Positions 43,224-54,307 of a DNA stretch of 64,000 nt are shown piece after piece. Position numbers and translations under genes: made by a program. How positions within the stretch are numbered: the stretch's first letter is position 1; each line of letters opens with the position of its first letter. The notes under the pieces are model-generated. The model saw nothing but the letters and a program-made list of their open reading frames with translations, had not been told where the DNA came from and did no database searches. Source of the stretch: Diacronema lutheri (lineage: Eukaryota > Haptophyta > Pavlovophyceae > Pavlovales > Pavlovaceae); assembly GCA_019448385.1 (NCBI GenBank), contig JAGTXO010000014.1, forward strand, positions 806,001 through 870,000. The letters run 5' to 3'.

Positions 43224-46200
43224 GCCGCGCGCACGTTCTTGAAGCTCGCGCCCAGGGCGCGCGCGGCCGCCTCGGCGCGTGAGGCGTTGCGCGCCGCGTG
43301 TGCGCGCGCGGACGCGGCGGCGTCGTCACACGCGTCGGCGCCGCACGCGCCCGCCGGTGCGCGCCGCCGGCGGCGCGCGGGCGCAGGCGAGCTGGCGCTC
43401 GCGGCTGCGCGCGCGCTCGCCTCGACGGAGCACGGCGATTTGACGGACGACGCGCTCGAGGCCGCCGTCGAGCAGGAGCTGGGCGACGAGCGCGGCCAAC
43501 TGCTGCTGTGCACGCGGGGCGCAGCGGCGCAAAGGCCCGCGCTTTGCCGGCTCCTGAAGCACGCGTGCGCGTCGGCGCGCGCGGCGAAGCGCGCGCAATT
43601 CACGGTGTTCGTCGTGCGCGCGGCCACGCGCGGCGAGCGGGGGGGCGCCGCCGCGAGGCGCGTGGACTCGGTGGTCGAGCTGTCGTGCGCGCTGCACGAG
43701 AAGGCGGGCGCGCTCGGCGGCCTCCAGAGCGTCTGTGTGCGTGGCTTTGCCCTCGAGCGCCGCCGGACACTCGACGGTGGCGCCGAGGCCGGCGCGTCCG
43801 CCATCGGCCAGGACGAGCAGGTCGAGGCAGAGGCGGGCGAGGCGTCCGTCGCCGGCGTGACGATGGCCAAGCAGCTGCGTCAGTTTGCCGAGCAAGCTGC
43901 CCGCGACGACGTGCTCTTCCGCGTCGCCGTGTCCGAGGCCGACGCCCACGCCCGGCTGGCGCGCGTTGCGGGTGACGATGTCGGCGCGTACAGCGTCGTG
44001 CTCGCAGTCGCCGGGCTCGTCTGGCTGGCCAAGGCCGACGAGGTTGCGCCGGCGGCCGCCCGGTCCGCCGCCGCGCCGCCCGCCGCCCCGCCTGCTGCCG
44101 CCACGTCCGCCGACGCCGAGCGCGACGCCTCGCCTTCCGACCGCCTGCGCGCGCTGACGCTCGCCGTGCGAGTCGCGCTCGCGCGCGGCGTGCTGCGCCA
44201 CCTCCTCGCCGACGCGTCGCCGGGCGCGTCCGCGACCGCTGGCGGTAGTTGCGCGACGCCCGTCGAGGCGGCCGCGTCCGACGCCGCGCCGCCCGCCACG
44301 GGCGTCGTGACGAGTGGCGTCGCGGCGGGCGCTGTGGCGGCCGCACCGGCTGCTGCGGGCGGTGCGACGGCGGGTGCATCGCCCATCACGCGGCCGGCGA
44401 AGCGCGCGCGGCGCACGCTCACCGCCGCTCCAGCCGCCTCGGCCGTTGCGGCCGCTGGAGGCGCACGCGCTGGCGCACGCGGCGCGGCCGGCGCGCCTCG
44501 CGCGCGCGCCGCGCGCGCGCCGGCCGAGTACGTCTGGCTTGCCATCGCGCGCCGGATGCTGGCGGCGCGACACGCGGCGGCCGCGGGCGGCGACTTTGTC
44601 GCGTCGTGCGTCGCCGCGATGCAGGCCGAGTACGGCGACGGCTGTGCCGTCGTCGTCGGCGACGCGCCTGATGACGCCTTGGTCGAGGCTGCGGCGGCGG
44701 CGCTGCTCGAGGGCAAGCACGCGGCGGTGAGCCTCGGCTGCGTCGACCGGCCGGCGGTGCTCGTCGTGCAGCGCGCCGTGGACGCGCCCACGTCGCGCGT
44801 GCACGGGTGGTGCGCGCACGCGGCGGGCGCCGCCGAGTTTGACGAGGGCGCCGCGCACGGCGTGTTCAACGCGATCGTCGAGCGCGCGTGGGCGCTGCGT
44901 CCGGACCCGGCTGACGGCAGCCCGCCGCCCACGCGCACGTGGGAGGTCGAGCAAATCGCTGGCGACGCGCCCGACCAGGCGGGCGTGGCCGCGCTGCGCG
45001 TGCTCTACGCGCTCGTCGCGGCGCACGGCCGCTACCGCTCGGCCGCCGCGCTCTTTGGCGCGATCGCGCAGCTGCACGCGCCCGACGCCGCCGGCGCGCG
45101 CGCGGAGGTCGTCGCGGCGGCGTGCGCGGTGCCGCACGGCGCGCGGCCGGGCGCCGCGCCGGCGGCCGCGCGGGACGACGCGAGGGAGCGCGCATGGGAG
45201 GGCGCTCAGATCGCCGCGCTCGCCGTCGGCGCGGACGCTGCGCGCAGGCGTGTCGCGCCCGTGCGCGCGCTCGTCGACGCGCTCGGCACGCCACCGACCT
45301 CGGCGATCACGGGCGGGCCGGCGGTCCGGCTCGCGGGCGCGGGCGACGGCGGCCACGGTGCACGGTGGGTGGGCGGGCAGGCGGCGACGCCCGCCGAGCA
45401 GCTGCCGAGGGAGCTGCTGCGCGCCTACCACGAGGCGGTGCTGTGCGTCACGCCCGGCAGCCTCCAGCTCGGCCCGGCGGCGCTCGACGCGGTCACGCGG
45501 CCGCGCGAAAACGACACGCTGGAAGGCCTCCTCGCGCGCGTCAGCTGGCAGTGCGGCGCGAGGGCGAGCACGTGCGCCATGCTCGCCACGTTTTCCGAGC
45601 AGGCGGGCACCGGCTCGCGCGTCGCGCTCAAGGCCCTCCGCACGAGCTCCGACCTGGCCGGGCTGACGGCGGCTGCGGTCGGGCAGCAGGCGCCGCAGAC
45701 GCCGCCGCCGCCGCTGCTCGTGATGCTCGGCCGCTGCCCCAGCCCGCTCGTCGGCGGCGGCCTCTTCCCGCCCGACCGCGCGACGGGCGAGCCGGCGGTG
45801 CACGCGGCGACGTCCGAGCTCGCCGTCGAGCTGCTGCGCGACGCGCGCGCGCTGGCCGGCACGGACGGGCGGCTCGTCGTGCTGTGCCTCGAGGCGTCCA
45901 ACCCGCTCTGGTTCTGCCCCAAGGTGCGCGAGCTCGAGCTGCCGCGGACGCGGTCGGACGGCGTGCGCGCGTCCGGCTGCACCTGCCCTGCGACGTGCAG
46001 CGATGCGCGCGGCGCGGCGGGTGGCGCTGCCCGCGGCGCATCGACGCGGCCGGCGGCGCGCGCGATCAACAAGGCGGTGCTCGACCACTTCGTCGCGCTT
46101 TTCGGCCGCGAGGGCTTCGCGACCTTTGAGTTTGCGGGCGGCGGCGAGGCGAGCTGGCTGTGCGACAGCGCGGCCGGCAAGACGACCGTCGCGGCGTGCG

Positions 46201-49200
46201 CGTCGCTCCCGCCGCGCATGGGCGATGGGCAGCTGGCCATCCGGCGGCACACGCTCGGCACGGGCGCCGACGCGCCGGCGCACGCCGTCGTCTCGCTCCG
46301 CGTCGCGCACGTGAGCCACGCCATCCGCCGCGCGGCGGACGACGGCGGCGCGCGCGCCGAGCGGATGGCGCGCGCCGCGCGCGCGTTTTGCGATGTGGCG
46401 GCCGCGCTGCGCGTCGACGCGATCCTGGCGGAGGTGCCCGAGGACCGCCCGACGGGCACGCCCTTCCTTGGCGGGCTGCTCGAGTTTTGGAACAAACGCC
46501 ACGGGAGCTCGACGGCGCCAGCCACGCTCGCGCTCGGAGACGTGCGCGAGGTGGCCAAGCGGACGGCCGACGCAGCGGCCGGCCGAGCGGACGAGGTCCC
46601 TGCGGCTGGCCGTCCGCAGGTCGCGGCGCGCGCGTGCGCTGGCGCGATTGGCGGCGGCGCGGGCGCGGCGGGCGCCTCGGACGCTGCGCCCCGTGCACTG
46701 GCGGGCGCGTCGGGTGCGCGCACGGACGGCGGCCCTGCCGACGCACCGCGCCAGCTGGAGAGCCGCTACGGCGAGGCGAGCAAGCTCGACCTACCCCAAG
46801 ATTCCACTACGGGCTGCGTCCTCGACGCTCGCGAGGCCCAGGACCGCGCGCGCGTGCCTGCTGCGCCCGACGGCACAGCGCTGCGCCGCGTGCTCGACGC
46901 CGTCGGCGCGGGCGCGCCCGCGCAGCGCAGCCCGCGCTGGCACGACGAGCGATGGGAGGAGGTCACGGGCAGCAAGGTTGGCGACGTCGTGAACGACAAC
47001 GCCGGCGTCGCGCACGAGACGCTCACCGACGAGTACGTGCACCGGCGGCGGCGCGAGGTGCGGACCAAGGCGACGACCGCGGGCATCCTCGGCGAGGCCG
47101 TCGCGCTGCGCAAGCTGGCGGCCGCGTACGGCATCACCGTCGTGTGCAACCTGCCGATGGTGCGTGCGGACCCGCACGACAAGAGCGCGCCGTTCGCCTT
47201 CTCGCCGGACGGGCTCGCCATCCTCCCCGAAGACAACGAGCAGGTCCTCGTCGAGGTGAAGACGCTCACCAAGGCGGACGCCAAGGCGCACGAGGACGGG
47301 CCGCCGCAGCCGCACCGCGATCAGCTGCAGCTCGGCATGCACGTCCTCGGCGTGCGCAAAGCGCTCTACGTGCAGTACCTCAGGCACGAGGACCGGATCG
47401 TCGTGCACGTCGTGACGCGCGGCGTCGGCTGGCTTGCATTCGCGCAGCCGAGGGTGCAGGCCTTCTGGGCGCGCGTCGTCGAGCGGCGCGCGCGGCTCGA
47501 GCGCGCGCGCGCCGACCACCCGGCTGCGAGCCGGCGGCACCGGCGGCAGCAGACGCCGGCCGGGCCGCCGCTCGTGCTCGCGCTGGACGGGCGCATCCCC
47601 GCCGCGCGCGCCGCCGCGCTGCACGCCGTCGCGCACGGCACCGCGAGCGCGGCGGCGGTGGCGGCGACGGCGGCGACGGGCGACGCGACGGCGTTGCAAG
47701 ACGCGATCGCGGCGCTGCGCGCGCCCGTCGGCAATGCGGCGATCGACAGCGCAGCGCGTGCGGAGCGCGCGGCCGTCGAGCGGGCGATCGCGTACCTCGG
47801 GCAGCCGGCAGGCGACGCCGCCGCCCGCGGCACGGCCGAGGCGGCCGAGGAGGAGAGGACGGTCGACGCCGACATCTGCGCGTTGCTGCACCAGCTCGGC
47901 GCGAGCGTGGCGCACGTGCACGTCGAGGACGCGGATTGCGTCACGCGTGAGCACTGGGGCGGGGCGGTGCTCGCTGCAGCGGGCGACCCGTCGAGCGCCC
48001 CCGCCATTTCGAGCGTCATCGTCGCGCACATCGTGCGGCTCGCCGGCTTTGGCGTCGAGCTCCCGCAGTCGATTCGCGTCGCCCCCAGCACGGCCGACTG
48101 GCACGAGGGCTGGCTCGACGTGCAGTGCGTGCTGCTGCGCACGCGCCGGCGCGGGCGGCGCGACGACGACTTTGTGGCCGTCGTCAGGCGCGGTGGGCGC
48201 TGGTTTGCGTGCGAGCCCGGCCGCGCGCGGCGGCTGCAGTGGCGGTCGGTCCTGCGCCGCGCGCGCGGCGGCGTCGACGGGACCGGCGAGGAGGCGTTCG
48301 CGGTCGTCTACGTGCGGCGCGGCGACGCGGCCGGCGACGCGGCTGGCGACGCGCAGGCCGAACGGGCGCGCGGCGGGCGCGCGCGCAGGCGCACGCGCGG
48401 CGGCACGCGCAAGCGCAAGCGCGGCGCCTCCGCCGGGCTCGAGGCGGCCGCGCCCGCCGGCGCGCCGGCGGGCGCTGCTCACCGCCCGCCCGCCAGGCGT
48501 GCCACGGTCGCCGCGCGCACCACGCGCTCTGTGACCGACGCGCGGCACTCGGCGCCTGCCGCCACGGTTGCACCTGTCTTCGACTGGCGCGCCGGCCGCC
48601 CGCCCCCTGCCGCCGCCGCCGCCGCCAAGCGCGGCCAGGCGCTCGAGCCGGGGCAGTTCGCGCGGCCGCGTGGGCGCGCGCCATGGGGCAAGGTCTGGGA
48701 CAGAGTCTCGGGTGCGTGGGCGGACAAGCCGACTGGTGCTGCCGTCGCCGCCGCGCCGCCGCCGCTGCCGCCCGCCGCCGCGCCGCCGCCCGCCGCCGCG
48801 CCGCCGCCCACCGCCGCGCCGCCGCCCGCCGCCGCGCCGCCGCCCGCCGTCGCGCCGCCGCCCGCCGCCGCGCCGCCGCCGCCGCCGCCACCGGCGGCGC
48901 TCGGCCGCCGGCAGCACGTCGGCGCGGGCGGCAGCGCGGCGGGCCGGCGGCTCGCGGCCATCGCACGGCGGCAGCGCGGCGTGCGCGCGCCGCCGCCCGC
49001 CGCGCGCTTCCTCGCCACGCTGCCGCCACCGCCACGCGACGGCCTCGCGCGCACGAGCAAGCAGGCGCGCGCGAGGCGCAACGCGGACGGACGGCCGGCG
49101 CACGCGCGCGCGGCCAACGCGCGCGCCTTCTACCGCGGCGTGGAGCTCGGCGTGCACGCGACGCGCGCCATCGTCGACGCGCGCCACGCCGACCTGCCGC

Positions 49201-52200
49201 AGGCCGTCTTCGTGGCGGAGGCGCGGGCGATCGTCGCGCGCTCCGCCGGCGGCGGCGCGCTGCTCGCGCCGGACGACGTGCGCGACCTGTGCGACGCGCA
49301 GACGGACGCCGATCGCGCTGCGATCTGGGCGTCGGTGGGCGCGCACGAGGCGACGCGCATCTTCGCGCTCGTCACGCGCAACGCGAGCTTGGCGGGCGCG
49401 GCGCTGCTCGTGCTGCACACGCCGGCGGGCGCGCCGGCGCGCGCGCTCGGGCTCGTGGCGACGCGCTCGCGCGCGCCGTCGACGGGCGCGCCGCGCGACG
49501 CGCACAGGGCGCTGGTGCAGCGGTTGGACGTGCTGATGGACGCGATCGCCGCGGCGCGAGGCGCGTCGCCGCTCGAGCTCGAGCTCGCGCTCGCGCCCGA
49601 GCCGCAGAGCGCGTGCAACGCGCGTGCGGCCGCGCTGCTCTGCCTGCAGGCCGTCGCGGACGCGAGCGGCCGTCCCGCCGCTGAGGACGCGCTGGCCGCG
49701 CTCGACGACGCGCGCGGCATCGACCGGCACTGCCACGCCGTCCGGCAGCAGATCGAGGCGAAGCTCGCGTGGCGGCGCGCCGACGGCGCCGTCGGCGTTG
49801 ACGGCGCCGACGGCGCGCCCGCGCTCGCGCCTGCCGCCGCACCGCCGGCGTGCGCGCCGGCGCACGCTGCCGGCGAGGCGGCGGTCGACCAGGCGATCGT
49901 CACGCGGGTGCGCGACGCGCTGCGCGCGTGGGCGACGACTGGCACCGCGCCCAGCGCGGCGGTGCTCGACGACGCCTGCGCCGCGTACACGGCGCGCGCA
50001 CGCGCGCGCAAGGACGCGCGCACGGCGCTGGGCCCGACGCGCGCGGCCGAGCTGCTCGCCGCGGCCGCGCGCGGCGGAGCCGACGGGGCGGATGCCGCGC
50101 GCGCGCTGCTCGGCGGCACGCCGCGCCTGCTCGTCGTGCTCCTCTGCGTGCCCGTCGCCGCGCCGTCCGGCGAGCCGCCGCGCCCGGTCGGGCTGCTCGT
50201 CGCCGACCGGCCGACGGACGACTCGCGCCCGGCCGCGCTCGTGCGCTACGACTTTGCGCCGCTCGACGCGGACGTGGCCGTCGCGGTCGGCGCGCATGCC
50301 GTCGCGCTGGCCAGTGCGATCTGGCCGCTGCTCGCGGCCGAGGGGGAGCCGCGGCCATCGCCCGTCGTGCGCTCGCAGCCGCGCGGCGGCGACGATGGCG
50401 CGTGTGCGCTCGCAACGTTCGCGTGCCTCGACGCGCTGATGACCGCCAGCGTCGGCGCGCACGGCCTCGCGGGCGGCGCGGGCATGCTGCCCGCGCTGGT
50501 CGCGCGAGGCGCCGCGGCCGCCCAGCGCGAGCGGCAGCTGCGCGCGGCCGCCGAGAGGCTGGGCGGCACGGTCGCTGGGTGGCCGGACACGGGCGCGAGC
50601 GCGGCGGGCGCGAGCGTCGACGAGGAGGCGCGCACGTACGAGGTCGAGGCGGTCGTCGACGAGCGCCGCAAGGCGGGCAAGAAGGTGACGTTCCAGTTCC
50701 GGATCAGGTGGCGGGGCTACGACGAGAGCGCCGACACGTGGGAGCCTGAGGCCAACGTGAGCAGCGACCTCGTCGCCCAGTTCCGCAAGACGCGCGACGA
50801 GCAGAAGCGGCGCGCGGGCGTATCGGGCAGCGGCAGCGGCGGCGCGGGCGCGGCGTCGGCATTGGCGTCGGCGCCGCTTCGCGCGCACGGCGAGTCGGGC
50901 GCCGCGGGCAAGCGCGCCGCGGCGGGTGCCGCCGCGAGCGCGCGCGACGCCGCGGGCGCGCGCGCGCCGAGCGTTCCCCGCGCGCGCGGCGTCGAGCGCG
51001 CGCGCGTGGACGAGCCCGCTGCGCCGAGCGCGCGCGCCGCCGGCGGCGCGACGGCGCGCACGCGCGGCAGCGTGCTCCCGGGCTTCGTGGTCAAGCGCTC
51101 GACGCTCAACGCGGGGCCGCAGGCGGTGACGGCGCAGCCCGGTGCGCGGAAGGAGCTGCGGCGCATCGCGGCGGCCGTGCACAGGCTCACGACACAGGCG
51201 TACCGCGTCATCAACAAGGTGGTGCGCGACGAGGCTGCGGTGGCGAGCGCGCAGGCCGTCGGCGCGGCGTCGGGCGGCCCGTCGACCAGCGTGCACACGT
51301 CGACCACGATGGACAAGGGATCCGTCCGTGCGATCTTCTCGGCCATCGGCTGGCACAAGGACGAGAGCACGTACGGTGCAGCGCCCCGAGGCAAGCCCGC
51401 CGAGCAAGCCGCCGCGCAGACCAAGGCGGCGACGGCGCGCGCCGTCGGCGAGATGGCCGAGGGCGTCCAGCCCGTCTGCGCGGTGGGCCTCACGGAGATC
51501 CTCGAGGCGGAGGCGACGCAGGTGTCCACCGCGTGCCTGATGCATCCATCGCGCGTCGTGAACGGGCTGCTCCGCGACGTCGTCCGCGCGGCAGTCGAGC
51601 GCGACGAGGCGCTCGTCGCGCTGCCCGAGATGCAGCGAAACGCGCGCGTGCGCGAGCTGTGCGAGCGGCTGCTGCGCGGCGACGTGGAGGGCGCGCGCGT
51701 CGGCTGCCCCGCCGCGCTCGACCGCCACCTGCCCGACATGGTCCTCCACAAGATCGACTACAAGTGCACGCCCACGAAAAGGTGGAACTACGACCGGCAC
51801 ACGACGCGCTACTTCCTCGTGCAGATCCGCACCCTGCAGCACGTGGCCGAGGGGCAGGCGCTGCTCTGCCGGCTCGCGCACATCCACACGCAGCTGACCG
51901 GACGGCCGCCGCGGTACAATGTGGCGCCGCTGCGCACGCACAATGTGCGCGCGAGGCGTGGCTGCCGCTGCCGCCGCCGAGCGCCCAAGCGCGCGCGCCG
52001 CCGCCGTGCGCGCCGCCCCGCGGCCAGGTTGGTCACGCGCCCGCGCGCTCGCGCGCCGCGCGCTGCGCGCAGGTGCCGCGCAACGTGCGCCTCGCCGCGA
52101 GCGCCATCTGGGTGACGCTTTCGGATGACGAGCGCAAGGAGCTGCGCGCGCGGCTCAAGGCGCTGGACCTGCGCGACCACGATGGCGAGCCGATCAAGTG

Positions 52201-53797
52201 GACAGGCACAAACGGCAACACCCCGCCGATGTCGGACGTGCGCGTCAGGTACGCGGTCTTTGCGACGCGCTTCGACATCTCCAACCGCGTCTTCGACTAC
52301 GCCGGGCGCGAGCGGCCGCCGGCCGATCTGCCGTGGCACGCGCGGCGCTCGTGGGTTGGCCTCGCGCCGCTGCCGCGCGTGCCGCTCCCGGGCCGGCAGC
52401 CCGTCAAGTCGGTGGTGACAGATGGCGTCGCCGTGCACGCCGTCGGGACCGTCCTCGTGCCGAAGGCGCAGGCGCCGGCCGGCGGCTCGGGCGTCCTGCA
52501 CCGCTGGCGCCGGCCGGACGGGCGCATCGCCGTCGCGCTCGGCTCCGAGCTGCGGCGGGCGATCGACGTCGAGGCGGCGGTCGTCGTCGCGGCCGACCCG
52601 AACATGGGCAACATCACCACCTACTCTGCGCACGTCGGGCGGGCGGCCGTCTGGCGGCAGTTCACGCAGCGCGCGCGCGCGCGCGCCGCGGGCTTTGCGC
52701 GCGAGACGGCCAAGACCAACGCGGCGCGGCGGCGCGTGCGCACCGACGGGCGCGGCGAGGAGTTCAGCGTGGAGGCGGACGAGGCGCGGCTTGGCGAGGC
52801 GCACAGCGCCAAGGTGCTCGACGCGGGCAAATACATCGCCTTCCACCGCGAGAGCGCGCGGGTGCGCGAGCGCGCCGCCGAGCACGTGTACGACGCGCCG
52901 GCGCGCCGGAAGGAGCGCTGGCGGCGCGACAGCGGCGGGCGGTCCAACGCGGCGCGCGTCGCCGAGGCGCTCATCGCGGCGCACTGTGTCGACGGCGTGA
53001 CGCGCGACCGGCTGCTCGTGTGCGTGGGCAAGTGGCTGCGCGACCACAAGGGCGCGCAGCCCAAGGGCGCGCCGCCCGCCTTCCAGGTGGGGCTGCTGCG
53101 CGAGCTGCGGCGGCGCGGCGTCGCGGCCGTCTTCGTGCCCGAGCCGTACACGTCGATGCACTGCTCGATGCCGCGGCTCGCCAAGGGCGGCAGGCTGCAG
53201 CGCTGCGGCGCGGAGCTCGCGCAGAACCCGCGCCTGCCCGTGGCAAAGGGCGGCACGCGCACGGTGCACGCGCTCGTCATCTGCCCGGCGTGCAACGGCG
53301 GCAAGAAGCCCGTGCACCGCGACTACAACGCCGCGCGCAACATCTTCTACGACGTGCACGACATGGCGGCGCACGCGGCCGGGCGCGACACCACGTCGAC
53401 GCCTGAGCGCTTTGCCCTCGTGCTCGCCTGGTGGGCGCGCGGCGAGGTGTGGGAGCGTGAGGAGCGCATGGTGCACGGCGAGGGCGACGACTGCGACGAC
53501 GAGTGCGACGGCGACGACGAGGGCGACGACGAGGGCGACGACGACGACGACGACGATGGCAGCGGCGACGGCGGCGGCGGCGAGGGCGACGGCGACGGCG
53601 ACGGCGACGGAGGCGGCGGCGGCGACGACGACGATGACGGCGGGGGAGGCGGCGGCGGCGACGGCGGTGGCGACGACGGCGGCGGGCGCGGCGGCGGTGG
53701 CGGCGGCGGCTCTCGCGCCCGCACCCCCGCCCGCGGAGCTGCCAGCGCCAGTGCCGGCGGCGGCAGCGCGCGCGGGCCGAAGCGCGGCCGGCGTTGA
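38335..53797 (+). CDS. Giant multidomain protein: USP protease, Ulp1-like protease repeats, YqaJ nuclease, chromodomain, Fanzor nuclease
   Basis: Five exons restore one frame: 38335-39258, 39402-39728, 39886-41272, 41401-51944, 52073-53797 (phases 0, 0, 1, 0), about 4,968 residues. Exon 1-2 junction joins the two halves of a USP domain (FLCDDDN to MHNLSQSDALAWASGASMLF), and the last junction joins the two halves of Fanzor, so both are well supported; the 41272/41401 junction has an alternative AG at about 41380. Domains: USP at residues 75-345; Ala/Pro and Gln-Arg-Glu repeats; Ulp1-like protease near 42.2-42.9 kb with weaker copies near 44.5-45.1, 49.1-49.7 and 49.9-50.5 kb; YqaJ-like nuclease 46.8-47.5 kb; Pro/Ala linker 48.75-48.9 kb; chromodomain 50.63-50.80 kb; Fanzor from about 51.06 kb. 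Donors are host-like (GTGCGG, GTGAGT, GTGCGC, GTGCGC). The 10.5-kb exon has no stop, and the element looks whole. Whether one protein or several are made, and which ATG is used, is not shown. Confidence 0.7.
38560..39470 (+). other. Domain: USP/UCH (peptidase C19) ubiquitin-specific protease
   Basis: Catalytic Cys box GVKNEGNACYVNALAQSL (Cys codon 38587), the box around RGTQQDAAEFFQMLL, and the His box ESTSGHLVAIVLRNGAWFLC (His codon 39202) followed by the Asp-rich CDDDN and, after the intron, the closing strand ASMLFYSRL. At about 270 residues it is a minimal C19 fold without the zinc-finger insertion. It should cleave ubiquitin from substrates or from the polyprotein's own surroundings (inference). 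Confidence 0.85.
40003..40128 (+). repeat. 9-bp tandem repeat encoding Gln-Arg-Glu repeats
   Basis: About fourteen copies of cagcgcgag in frame with the giant gene, read as QREQREQ..., preceded by a WRKRTWCPQHE stretch. It predicts a long charged helix. Two copies have gtg for gag. Confidence 0.9.
42200..42870 (+). other. Domain: Ulp1/adenain-like (clan CE) cysteine protease
   Basis: The order His-Asp-Gln-Cys typical of clan CE is present: PASGHFTALRLVRVA (His codon 42563), YDAVLVDTLAS (Asp codon 42633), then NAAQRGATCGLAVVGALND (Gln codon 42756, Cys codon 42771). This class removes SUMO or ubiquitin-like tags and also processes viral and transposon proteins. Similarity is by motif and spacing only. 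Three related segments further along lack one or more of these residues. Confidence 0.6.
46780..47520 (+). other. Domain: YqaJ / lambda-exonuclease-like PD-(D/E)XK nuclease
   Basis: QRSPRWHDERWEEVTGSKVG opens the domain as in YqaJ proteins; GILGEAVALRKLA supplies the early Glu (codon 47094), FSPDGLAIL the Asp (codon 47208) and VLVEVKTLTK the E-x-K (codons 47253 and 47259), followed by RDQLQLGMHVLGVRKALYVQ. These are the metal and catalytic residues of the family. Such enzymes are 5'-3' exonucleases used in phage recombination and found in some eukaryotic mobile elements. Confidence 0.82.
50630..50800 (+). other. Domain: chromodomain
   Basis: RTYEVEAVVDERRKAGKKVT, FQFRIRWRGYDESADTWEPE and ANVSSDLVAQFRKTR give the full chromodomain pattern: a first strand Y-E-V-E, the W-R-G-Y-x-x-x-x-x-T-W-E-P core and the closing helix. 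Aromatic cage residues (Tyr of TYEVE, Trp of IRW, and Trp of TWEP) are all present, so binding of a methylated histone tail is possible. Confidence 0.9.
51060..53797 (+). other. Domain: Fanzor (eukaryotic TnpB-like RNA-guided nuclease)
   Basis: Begins around GSVLPGFVVKRSTLNAG and is split by the intron 51945-52072. RuvC-I is VVVAADPNMGNITTYS (Asp codon 52595), RuvC-II is AAVFVPEPYTSMHCS (Glu codon 53141), RuvC-III is KKPVHRDYNAARNIFYD (Asp codon 53321). Between II and III sits a Cys4 zinc ribbon (MHCS, RCG, ICPAC). The N-terminal helical part includes DMVLHKIDYKCTPTKRWNYD. All catalytic residues are present. The C-terminal 110 residues are an Asp/Gly-rich tail ending in a basic GPKRGRR, a possible nuclear signal. 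Confidence 0.88.
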
Positions 53798-54272
53798 CGC
53801 ACGGCCGAGCCGCGCAGCGGTCGACGCTTTGCGGGCTCTGCCCAGGTCGCGCGCGGCTGGCGACGCGTGCCGCGCGCGGCACGACCGTGCACGCCGCCAC
53901 CCGTGGCCGAGCGCGCCGCACCAGCCGGCCCGCTCCAACCGCCGTGCGGATCACGGACGCTCGCTACGGCTCGTCGGCGCGCGTCACCTGCGCCGGCGGC
54001 CACGGCGCCGTCTGCTCCGGCCTCGTCGCGAGCAGCCCGACCGCTGCTCGCCGCCCGCACGCCGCCGCAGCAACGCTGCGCGTCGTGCTCCCCCGCTCGC
54101 CAAACGCGAAGAGCTCCCTCACAAGGACGTCCTTCCGAACGGCCCGCGCTGCACTCGGGGCGCGATCGTGCCCCTGATCGGATTTGGCTTGACCATCTAT
54201 ACGTGGCGTCGGGCGGCCAAGAACTAAGAAGTCGCTGGGCCAGCCCGGAGGGCACGGTGGACTGGTGGAGAG

Positions 54273-54307
<35 letters not shown>

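Noticed and set aside
43326-46502. A 1,058-codon antisense open frame
   Set aside because: Same reason; very GC-rich codon use removes stops on the opposite strand.
50630-50800. Chromodomain as evidence of a retrotransposon integrase
   Set aside because: No reverse transcriptase, RNase H, protease-of-retroelement or DDE integrase motifs are seen nearby, and no terminal direct repeats.
46791-51941. A 1,716-codon open frame antisense to the giant gene
   Set aside because: It is a composition shadow: the sense frame carries recognisable domains, the antisense one is Arg/Ala/Gly-rich with no motif.
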